From Limnomonas spitsbergensis (Eukaryota; Chlorophyta; Chlorophyceae; Chlamydomonadales), in NCBI GenBank assembly GCA_037349105.1, contig JAYJMM010000116.1, positions 1,550,001 to 1,614,000 of the forward strand: a stretch of 64,000 nucleotides of DNA, read 5' to 3'. Below the pieces are notes generated by a model, which made no database searches, had not been told where the DNA came from, and saw nothing but the letters and a program-made list of their open reading frames with translations. Made by a program: the position numbers and the translations under genes. This document shows positions 55,901 to 64,000 of this stretch, piece after piece (the stretch's first letter is position 1; each line of letters starts with the position of its first letter).

Positions 55901-58900
55901 GCGCCCTCCGCGGCTGCGTCCGCCACCCTCAGCATCCGTCCCAGCATCCTGCGTAACCCCCACCAAGATCTTGAAGGCCAGCAAGGCCGCATCGATCCCG
56001 TCCCTTTGGCCATCGGTCGTGTCCGGTGAGCCGCTGGGTGACAGGAAGGCCACCGCCAGCTTGGATACCACATTGGGCTGCATGACGTAGCCATCCATCT
56101 TGGCAGCCTCACGAGCCGCAGCCACAGCCCACGTTGCTGAGCCCTTAAAAGCGCTGGCCGACAGCAGCTCCGTCAGGAGGGCCGGCTGTAGGGCCGGCTT
56201 GCAGAGAGGCAGGATGCGGGGCAGGAACGAGCTGGGCAACGTGACAAGAGACTGCAGCGCGTTGAGCCCAGGGAGGATCTGAGAATTCCGGGTCCTGTGA
56301 AAGATGGAGAGGGCTGAGAACACGACATCGTCCTGCCGGTTGGCGGCCGCCGCGGTGACCACAATGTCGTAGGTGTCCGGCGGCAGGGCAAGGCCGAAGG
56401 ACTCGACGAGGTTCAGCAGCGTTAAGGCGTCCTCGACCTTCTCAGGGGAGGGGGATTTGGTCAGGAGCATCCATGAGATGGCGTTGGACAGGTTGCTGAT
56501 TAGCACCTGGTCCAGCTTTCTACTGCCTACTATAGTGCCCATGTAGGGGAGCTGCAGCAACGTGACCATCGGTGCGCAGCTCCGAGGGCCGTCGAGCTGA
56601 ATCAAGCAGGCGTAGCACAGGTCGATGCAAGAGCCGTAGATATCATCCGCGGCGATCACCGGCAGTGTCCTCTTGGCGCTGACTGTCACGTCCAGACGCG
56701 GAAGCGCGGCTAAGATAGCCTCGACGAGGGGCTGGCTCCAGCTGTTCTGCACTAGCTCGATGGCTGTGAAGAGGACAATGGAGAGGTCCCCCTCGGGCCC
56801 AACCTTCGGCAGCAGCTGCAGCAGCGATGCATGCAGCTCCTTAGGCTTCTGCTTCACTAGCTGTTTGATGAACGGCTTTTCCTGCCTTTTGCTCGTCAAG
56901 CGGGCCAGGAGCGAGAGCCACTGAGATGCCTCGTCCTCGCTGCAGATCATGGGTGTCGAGGATGTCACAGCCAACATCATTATCAGCATGTATGTTGTGT
57001 ATCTCGTCAACCGCTTGCCAGCTGCCTCATCTGCTAACACTGGGGCCATCAGAGCCGGCGTCCCGAGAGTCGCGATGAGCAGGCGGCACTTGGTTTCTGA
57101 CGGTTCGTAGCCGAGCTCCTTACTCCATAATGGCAGCAGCTTCCCCGCCAAGCGAGGGAGCTCCCGAGTCCAGAGCTCATCCGGCGGCGCGCTGCCGAGG
57201 CCCGCTGCATCCTTCCAACCCTCAATCCATCCATCTGATGTTCGGCCCGGAGTCGGTGCCCCCTTCAAGATCAGCTGCACCAGCTCGTCCATGACAACGC
57301 AGCCCCGCTTTCCCAGTAGGGAGGAGTCGGGTATCAGGGGCCTAGTCTTGTTGATAGCACTCTGGAGGAAGGAAGATTTGCGCTCCATCTCTGCGAGCTG
57401 CACCCTGAGCCCTGCCTGTCTCTCGAAATATTGAGACTCCGGGTCGCCCGCAAACATGGGCGCCATGTTCTCGAGCATCGTGAACCTCTCCCTCATGTGG
57501 TTGGCGACGCCCAGATGAGCTGTACATAAAGCAGCCAGCTCCATAGCCTCCCTGTCCACCTGGCGAGCTAGCTGCTGAACGCTGGCCACGTCCGGGCAAG
57601 ACGCAACACGCTCCTTGAGAAACTGCAGGGGGAAATATGGGCAATATGTTTATCTTGACGATGTTAGCAACACTTTCGCAAGGTCGAAATTATGGCAACA
57701 TGTATACACATTTTTAGAGGGAGCTTGCGGTAGGGGCTGATTCGCAACACATTGCTGGCTTGAGGGGATCAGGCATTACCGGAAGTTGGATTTTCCTCCC
57801 ATGCCAATGTTAATTTTGGAGAGCACCAGACCACCTTAGGCAGGCCGTTGGGCGGAGACAGCCAGGCCGATGAGTCGATGCGGACCAGACCTTGACCGGC
57901 CTACCGCCGGTGGCCCAGGCAGCAGGGCATGCAGCACATGGCCCCCTAGGCCATAAGGCGAGAAGCAGCTGAATTGCTGTTGAAGCAAAGCAAACATAAT
58001 CTGTGTTCCACACTTTCAAAGACACCTTCACCCTTAACCCTGAAGCAAGGGTATAACACACTAGCCATTTAGCCACTGGCTTGGAAATTGTGAGGTACTG
58101 CTGGTAGATTTTAAACAAATATGTGTGAATAGAGACGTGGATTGAGGAAGCGAATTTGCCAAAGCATGAGTCATGGCTACCTGTACTGTAGGAGCTGTGA
58201 GTGGTTGGAACGAATTAATACACACCAAGTCTTAGGAGGCAGTCTGTTATGTTCTTGGGAAGGGGTGAGCAAGCATACCAGCCTTAATACGGAGGTTCAG
58301 GAGGCCACCCAGACAGCTGCATCACGGGATAGGGCTGGCAAGTGGCTACCAGCATTGCTATCGACGATGCTAAGCCAAACGAAGAATCAAGGTAGAGACA
58401 ATGTGTGGATCTTATTCCACACATCGTATCTTGGTATTACGCGAATGCGTTTCTAATGCTTCGAGCCATAGACTGAAAACAAACACGCAGCGGGAGGCTT
58501 TTAATAGTAGAATGAATACTTGGATGAATACTTGGATGAATACTAGGATGAATACTAGGATGAATGCTAGGATGAATACTTTGATGAATACTAAGATGAA
58601 TGCTAGGATGAATACTTTGATGAATACTAAGACGAATGCTAGGATGAATACTAGGATGAATACTAGGATGAATGCTAGGATGAATACTTTGATGAATACT
58701 AAGATGAATGCTAGGATGAATACTAGGATAAATACTAGGATGAATACTAAGATGAATGCTAGGATGAACACTTGGATGAATACTAAGATGAATGCTAGGA
58801 TGAATACTAGGATGAATACCAGGATGAATGCTAGGATGAATGCTAGGATGAATACTGGGATGAATATTAAGATGAACACTAGGATGAATGCTAGGGTGAA

Positions 58901-61900
58901 TACTAGGATGAATACTAGGACGAATACTATGATGAATACTAGGATGAATACTGGGATGAATACTGGGATGAATACTGGGATGAATACTAGGATGAATACT
59001 GGGATGAATACTAGGATGAATGCTAGGATGAATGCTAGGATGAATACTAGGATGAATACTAGGATGAATGCTAGGATGCATACTAGGATAAAAATACTTA
59101 ACTAGGAGCTCACCATTTCGTCAATTGTTGGGCTGCGCAGCCAGTGGAATGTCCGTGGCTGAGGGGCTGCGACAAGTGGGCCGCCAGAGAGGGAAGCGCC
59201 CCCATGATTGTCCACTGCTCGCAGCATTTCGTCAAGCTCCTCATCAGACAAGCTGATGTCCGACAGCGCATCTGCGTTGATGCGAGTGCATGAAGGGGAA
59301 AATTGTGACACCGTGTTTGAATTAAGGGGGGAGATGTGATACCATGTCTAAATGAAAGGGGACAATGTGATATGACTAATAAAGGAATACATGATGCAAA
59401 GTGCTTCAAGGGGACCATGCAATGCCATGTTGAAATCCAGGGGGGAGTTTCACTGTTTTTATGAACCGCTTTGGCTACAATCCAGCTACATCACGGACTG
59501 TGGCCGTTAGGGGGGGTGAAGCATGCCCATTCAGCTCTGACAATCGGCCCTAGGCCGGTCAGGATTTGATCCCAATTGGCCCAGGGGTCGGGTGGGCCCA
59601 GGGGTCGGGTGGCCGCCCGGCCGCCCCCCCAAACTAGTATGGCACACACTGAAAGAAATGATGGCCACAATCCAGTAGGCTTTATTTGTTGAACATCGTC
59701 AATAGTGGACATAGGCAAAGCGCTGAAAGACCGGTCAGCATCAGAACTACTCAGGACATGCCCAGCCGAACAAGATTGTTGCACAGTTGCACTGATAATT
59801 GCACATCTCAGATCCATAATTTCCACTTGATGCGACAAATCACATCGGACGTTTGATGTGGATGGCCTTACCTCCACGTTTACCAGCCCTTTTAATCACC
59901 CACACAGTCCTCACCCCAGGCAGCACAAGCCTCAGCCCTATGCCTATGCCTAGCCCTATGCCTCAGCCCTATGCCTATGCCTAGCCCTTTGCCTATGCCT
60001 AGCCCTATGCCTAGCCCTATGCCTAGCCCTTTGCCTATGCCTCAGCCCTATGCCTCTGCCTAGCCCTATGCCTAGCCCTTTGCCTATGCCTAGCCCTTTG
60101 CCTATGCCTAGCCCTATGCCTCTGCCTAGCCCTATGCCTCTGCCTAGCCCTATGCCTCTGCCTAGCCCTATGCCTAGCCCTTTGCCTATGCCTAGCCCTA
60201 TGCCTCTGCCTAGCCCTTTGCCTATGCCTAGCCCTATGCCTCAGCCCTATGCCTATGCCTAGCCCTATGCCTCTGCCTAGCCCTATGCCTAGCCCTTTGC
60301 CTATGCCTCAGCCCTATGCCTCTGCCTAGCCCTTTGCCTATGCCTAGCCCTTTGCCTATGCCTAGCCCTATGCCTCTGCCTAGCCCTATGCCTCTGCCTA
60401 GCCCTATGCCTCTGCCTAGCCCTATGCCTCTGCCTAGCCCTTTGCCCATGCCTAGCCCTATGCCTCTGCCTAGCCCTATGCCTCTGCCTAGCCCTATGCC
60501 CCAGCCCTATGCCTATGCCGAGCCCTATGCCTATGCCTAGCCCTATGCCTCAGCCCTATGCCTATGCCTAGCCCTTTGCCTATGCCTAGCCATATGCCTA
60601 TGCCCTATGCCTATGCCTAGCCCTATGCCTAGCCCTATGCCTATGCCTAGCCCTTTGCCTAGCCCTATGCCTAGCCCTCTGCCTAGCCCTATGCCTATGC
60701 CTAGCCCTATGCCTAGCCCTATGCCTAGCCCTTTGCCTAGCCCTATGCCCAGCCCTATGCCTATGCCTAGCCCTATGCCTAGCCCTATGCCTAGCCCTTT
60801 GCCTATGCCTAGCCCTATGCCTAGCCCTATGCCTAGCCCTATGCCTCAGCCCTATGCCTATGCCTAGCCCTATGCCTCTGCCTAGCCCTATGCCTAGCCC
60901 TATGCCTAGCCCTATGCCTCTGCCTAGCCCTTTGCCTATGCCTAGCCCTATGCCTATGCCTCAGCCCTATGCCTAGCCCTATGCCTCAGCCCTATGCCTC
61001 TGCCTAGCCCTTTGCCTATGCCTCAGCCCTATGCCTCTGCCTAGCCCTTTGCCTATGCCTAGCCCTTTGCCTATGCCTCAGCCCTATGCCTCTGCCTAGC
61101 CCTTTGCCTATGCCTAGCCCTATGCCTAGCCCTATGCCTCTGCCTAGCCCTATGCCTCTGCCTAGCCCTATGCCTAGCCCTATGCCTCTGCCTAGCCCTT
61201 TGCCTATGCCTAGCCCTATGCCTCAGCCCTATGCCTCTGCCTAGCCCTATGCCTCTGCCTAGCCCTATGCCTAGCCCTTTGCCTATGCCTAGCCCTATGC
61301 CTCTGCCTAGCCCTATGCCTCTGCCTAGCCCTATGCCTAGCCCTATGCCTCTGCCTAGCCCTATGCCTAGCCCTATGCCTCTGCCTAGCCCTATGCCTCT
61401 GCCTAGCCCTATGCCTAGCCCTATGCCTCTGCCTAGCCCTATGCCTAGCCCTTTGCCTAGCCCTTTGCCTATGCCTAGCCCTATGCCTCTGCCTAGCCCT
61501 TTGCCTATGCCTAGCCCTATGCCTCTGCCTAGCCCTATGCCTAGCCCTCTGCCTAGCCCTTTGCCTATGCCTAGCCCTATGCCTCTGCCTAGCCCTTTGC
61601 CTATGCCTAGCCCTATGCCTCTGCCTAGCCCTATGCCTAGCCCTATGCCTAGCCATATGCCTCAGCCCTATGCCTAGCCCTTTGCCTCTGCCTAGCCCTA
61701 TGCCTAGCCATATGCCTCAGCCCTATGCCTAGCCCTATGCCTCTGCCTAGCCCTATGCCTAGCCCTATGCCTAGCCATATGCCTCAGCCCTATGCCTAGC
61801 CCTATGCCTAGCCATATGCCTCAGCCCTATGCCTAGCCCTTTGCCTATGCCTAGCCCTATGCCTCTGCCTAGCCCTTTGCCTATGCCTAGCCCTATGCCT

Positions 61901-64000
61901 AGCCATATGCCTCAGCCCTATGCCTAGCCCTTTGCCTATGCCTAGCCATATGCCTAGCCATATGCCTCAGCCCTATGCCTAGCCCTATGCCTAGCCCTAT
62001 GCCTAGCCCTATGCCAAGCCCTATGCCTCAGCCCTATGCCTAGCCCTATGCCTAGCCCCATGCCTCTGCCTAGCCATATGCATCAGCCCTATGCCTAGCT
62101 CTATGCCTAGCCCTTTGCCTATGCCTAGCTCTATGCCTATGCCTAGCCCTATGCCTAGCCCTTTGCCTATGCCTAGCTCTATGCCTAGCCCTATGCCTAT
62201 GCCTAGCCCTATGCCTAGCCCTTTGCCTATGCCTAGCTCTATGCCTAGCCCTTTGCCTATGCCTAGCCCTATGCCTAGCCCTATGTCTCAGCCCTATGCC
62301 AATGCCTATGTCTACCCCTAGCCCTAGCCCTATGCCTCAGCCCTATGCCTCAGCCTAGCCCTATGCCTCAGCCCTATACCTCAGCCTAGCCCTATGCCTC
62401 AGCCCTATACCTCAGCCTAGCCATATGCCTCAGTCTAGCCCTATGCCTATGTCTATGCTTAGCACTATGCCTCAGCCCAATGTCTATGCCTAGCCCTATG
62501 CCTCAGCCCTATGTCTCAGCTTTATGCCTCAGCCCTGTGTCTATGCCTAGCCCCATGTCTGTGTGGAAGGCTTTACCAGTGTGGATGACCTCCATGGCTT
62601 GCAGGATGAGCTGCCTGCTCGAGTCGTCCCCCCCGGGTGCGCCTGTCTGCTGCTGGGCTCCCTGGTCGCCAGCATCCACCACAGATTTCAAAGCTAAAAA
62701 GAGCCCCATAAAGCCCTCGATGCCATGCCCCTCGCTACGCCAGTAGCTGACGGCAGCGCTGGTGCACAGCATGTGCAAGCAGCACAGGTCCAGGGTGTAC
62801 TCGCACACGATGGCATGCGCATGCATGAAGGCCACGGCGAGGCCTGCAGATACCAGCTCAAACTGAGAGTCCGGCGGCCCCGGGGCCTCCTCCTCCTCCG
62901 CCACCTCCTCCTCTTTGTCATCGCTTGCTAGATCCGGGTGCATCGACTTGATGAAGCGAAGAAATGCAGCCTTCTTCTCCGGAGACAGCTCCGTCTCCGG
63001 CTCGCTGCGGCTGGTCGGCCGGCCACCATCCTGTTGCACTGAGGGGCTGGGGACGTAGCTCTTCTGCATGGATCTCCGCCGTGCCTGCTGCTTCCAAGCA
63101 GGACCCGAGGCTGCTGCGGGGATGGACATTGGCCGTTTTGCTTTGGGGAGAGGCCGCTTGCCTCGCGGCGCCGGCTCCTTGTCGGACTGAGCTGAGGATG
63201 CGGCCTGATCCTCCTGTATGGCCAGGGAGGGGACTTAAAGTAATAAAAAAAGTCGGGGCATCATTGAGCAAATAGCTTGTAAGAAGGATGCTGCTGACAA
63301 GCAAGCAAACAGCATAGCTTGATCTAGCAAGAAACATATATTACGGGTCCATGTTATTCTGATGCTCTCTGGGTACATTGACGCAGCAACTTGAACGCAA
63401 ACGTGGATCACAAACGCACCTCTAGCCGTTTGAAAGGAAAGTGGCATGCTCCAGTCCCCCTGCAACAAAGGCACTTACCATGACCTCATCCGCAGCCAAT
63501 GTGATGGGCGGGTGAGACACCGGGCTGGCAGCAGGAGGCGCGTCGCCTGTCTGCGTCTGGTGGGAGGACGGCTCTTGCTCATCAGCTGCCAGCCGGGCAG
63601 AGGAGGCGGCCGCCCTGCAGCGAAGGGAAATCCCCAGTGGAACGAGCGCCCGCACCAGCTGCTTGTACATGCCATCCCCCAGATCCTCGAGAAAGACCAG
63701 GAAATCTGCAGTCATCATGCGCTCCAGGACGGGGGCGGACAAGGTAGGCGCCAGCTCTGCAAGGCAGCCCTGCCGTTCCAGATCCAGCAGCATAGGAATC
63801 AAGGCCCTTGGCTTCAATGAAGGGACAACAGAATGCAGGTGAGCCAAGAGGAAGTTCACCAGCGCTGCGGACATGACCTCAAGCACAGTCGCTTGCCCGG
63901 CAACGCTGCTGCCACTGCTGCCTCGGCCACTGCTGCTGCTGCCCTGATCGCCTTCATGGTCGGCTTGTGCAGCCAGTTTGCTCAACCGGCGTCGGCGCCG
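47759..64000 (-). CDS. Large multi-exon gene of unknown function (at least 1,835 aa; 5' end outside window)
   Basis: Twelve exons join in phase: 64000-63479 (partial), 63213-62577, 59271-59114, 57622-55439, 54855-54592, 54261-53782, 53462-53390, 52370-52215, 51085-50636, 49923-49799, 49095-48905 and 48026-47759 (stop TGA). Together they give 5,508 bases, an exact multiple of 3. The protein is mostly helical, in the style of HEAT/ARM-type scaffolds, with low-complexity linkers ([24 protein letters not shown]). It has a basic NLS-like patch ([12 protein letters not shown], exon 2) and acidic Ser patches ([16 protein letters not shown], exon 3; [20 protein letters not shown], last exon). The exon of 2,184 bases ([18 protein letters not shown] region, [16 protein letters not shown]) is the core. 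No catalytic motif or known domain was recognised. The last two introns are the least certain. Confidence 0.75.
48140..48722. repeat. 64-bp minisatellite, ~9 copies, in last intron of the large gene
   Basis: Unit: GACTTGGATCTCGCGTCCTG, then CAGTCTCCTCGATCAGCTGC and AACATCGCAACACCTTCCCT-ACAA. Copies start at 48202 and every 64 bases to 48650, with partial copies at both ends. Variation is limited (CGATC/CTATC, CATC/CACC). The coding-like frames across it are produced by the repeat. Confidence 0.9.
49160..49203 (-). repeat. Duplicate of exon start with intact AG, in frame
   Basis: On the minus strand, CTGCATG-like sequence ending GCAG is followed at 49203 by GTCTCTGCTGCTTTAGATCT ([12 protein letters not shown]). 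This copies the start of the exon at 49095 ([12 protein letters not shown]). The 108 bases between are open and in frame, so this could be an alternative acceptor that adds 36 residues. Confidence 0.7.
50090..50636. repeat. 65-bp minisatellite at a splice donor, ~8 copies
   Basis: Unit: CAGGTCAGCAGGGTCCAGGC, then TCACACCCTCAACCCACCAA, then GTTGAGGTTTGAGGTTTTAA-ACTGT. On the coding (minus) strand each unit carries GGTGGGTTGAGGG, close to the real donor GGTGAGTTGAGGG at 50636. The array begins right after that donor. Confidence 0.88.
51060..51440. repeat. 106-bp tandem repeat of acceptor plus exon start, 4 copies
   Basis: The junction TACAG|GGAGCAGTGCTGCCACC of the exon at 51085 recurs at 51191, 51297 and 51403, spaced exactly 106 bases, each with AG kept. 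A more decayed fifth copy is at about 51615-51660. Spacing of 106 shifts the frame, so use of upstream copies would not preserve the protein. Confidence 0.88.
52380..53060. repeat. Scattered decayed copies of the exon start at 52370
   Basis: Plus-strand segments such as GGGAGCGCAGCAGAGCATCTCCTG (near 52516; split here as GGGAGCGCAGCAGAGCATCT plus CCTG), CCCCAAGGAGTGCAGCAGAG (near 52720) and GGGGAGCGCAGCTGAGCATC (near 53019) resemble CCCCAAGGAGCGGAGAAGGG-CATCCCCTGCAG at the real junction. They lie upstream of that exon in its intron. Confidence 0.65.
52938..52980. repeat. GT dinucleotide microsatellite
   Basis: About 20 GT units with one C interruption, in an intron of the large gene. Confidence 0.95.
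53475..53665. repeat. ~60-bp degenerate intronic repeat
   Basis: Three to four units of a GGGTTGAGGGTAACTAGGCT-CCCCCAGAACCTGCTCTCAA type fill the intron between exons 54261-53782 and 53462-53390. Confidence 0.7.
54372..54600. repeat. Duplicated donor-side segment in intron
   Basis: The CCACTGGCAATGCGGCAAAT ... AAGTGCCGTACATGCTG block (about 54395-54470) resembles CCACTGGCTATGCGGCCTAG ... TAGCACTGTACCTGTTC at the donor of the exon ending at 54592. Confidence 0.6.
54895..55195. repeat. Purine tract GGGAGGGGAAGG, 300 bp
   Basis: Almost pure G/A on the plus strand (GGGAGGGGACAGAGGGGAAC and variants). On the gene's strand it is a 300-base polypyrimidine tract ending about 40 bases upstream of the acceptor at 54855. 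It could form triplex or G-quadruplex structures. Confidence 0.9.
57835..57935 (+). repeat. Dispersed repeat R1, copy 4
   Basis: GGACCAGACCTTGACCGGCC, then TACCGCCGGTGGCCCAGGCA-GCAGGGC. Located in an intron of the large gene. Confidence 0.6.
58504..59097. repeat. 12-bp minisatellite (GATGAATACTAG), ~49 copies
   Basis: Perfectly phased units of ATGAATACTAGG / ATGAATGCTAGG with point variants over ~590 bases, in the intron between exons 59271-59114 and 57622-55439. Because 12 is a multiple of 3 it is open in several frames; those are not genes. Confidence 0.95.
59530..59640 (-). repeat. Dispersed repeat R1, inverted copy 5
   Basis: Its reverse complement reads CCAATTGGGATCAAATCCTG-ACCGGCCTAGGGCCGA, matching R1. 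A 17-base GCCCAGGGGTCGGGTGG is repeated twice beside it. Confidence 0.6.
59930..62565. repeat. 6/12-bp satellite (CCTATGCCTAGC), 2.6 kb
   Basis: Units CCTAGC, CCTATG, CCTTTG and CCTCAG are mixed in 6-base register for about 2.6 kb inside one 3.3 kb intron of the large gene. Right-hand units degrade near 62300-62560, up to 12 bases before the exon end at 62577. Met/Pro/Ser-rich open frames come from the register and are not genes. Confidence 0.95.

Noticed and set aside
58401..59105. Met-Asn-Thr repeat protein and its Ile-His-Pro-Ser antisense counterpart
   Set aside because: Product of the 12-bp minisatellite; within an intron.
59930..62565. Met-Pro-Ser and Arg-His-Arg-rich open frames over 2.6 kb
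   Set aside because: A 6-base periodic satellite leaves most frames open. There is no exon signal, and it sits inside an intron of the minus-strand gene.
1..64000. tRNA and rRNA genes
   Set aside because: No segment with a credible tRNA B-box/cloverleaf or rRNA core was found by eye. A tRNA search program could overturn this.

Overview
The window looks like nuclear DNA of a chlorophyte green alga. Genes are split by many short GT-AG introns, exons are GC-rich and intergenic DNA is poorer in GC and full of repeats. There is a plastid-type ABC1 kinase, a plant-like U2AF65-type RS/RRM protein, F-box/LRR and F-box/ankyrin proteins, and a LINE with the dual-endonuclease layout known from the Dualen (RandI) family of Chlamydomonas. 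The genus is not determined. Terminating genes use TGA, TAG and TAA, so the code appears standard.

Layout: 1-5,683 holds the 3' part of an ABC1K gene (plus strand) with a ~1 kb CCTG tract in an intron. 5,684-9,400 is gene-poor repeat DNA. 9,469-11,052 is an F-box/LRR gene, followed by a palindrome-rich patch at 12.15-12.56 kb and an F-box/ankyrin gene on the minus strand (13,793-14,962). 15.7-22.7 kb is a graveyard: an RT remnant, a broken small-exon paralogue, a diverged segmental duplication, two short LINE 3' ends and a truncated F-box/LRR copy. 22,740-33,895 is an 11.2 kb LINE with a 9-bp target-site duplication. It carries an OTU-like protease, APE, RT, PHD finger, RNase H, CCHC finger and a restriction-like endonuclease, all in one reading frame broken by three stop codons. 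34-36.8 kb has members of a small exon family, one with a signal-peptide exon. 38,390-41,064 is the U2AF-like gene. 41,454-46,867 is an almost perfect 2,707-bp tandem duplication. 47,759-64,000 is one large minus-strand gene of at least 12 exons and at least 1,835 residues, whose product I do not recognise.

The most unusual recurring signal is in the introns. Many introns of the ABC1K gene and the large minus-strand gene contain tandem, partly decayed copies of the adjacent splice junction (intron end plus the first or last 30-45 bases of the exon). Some copies keep a usable AG; one keeps an in-frame extension of 36 codons. Splice-junction duplication appears to have seeded several intronic minisatellites here.

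Exon chains were built by hand from reading frame, GT/AG and phase. The ABC1K, U2AF-like and large minus-strand genes join in phase at every junction. The F-box/LRR gene does not join cleanly.
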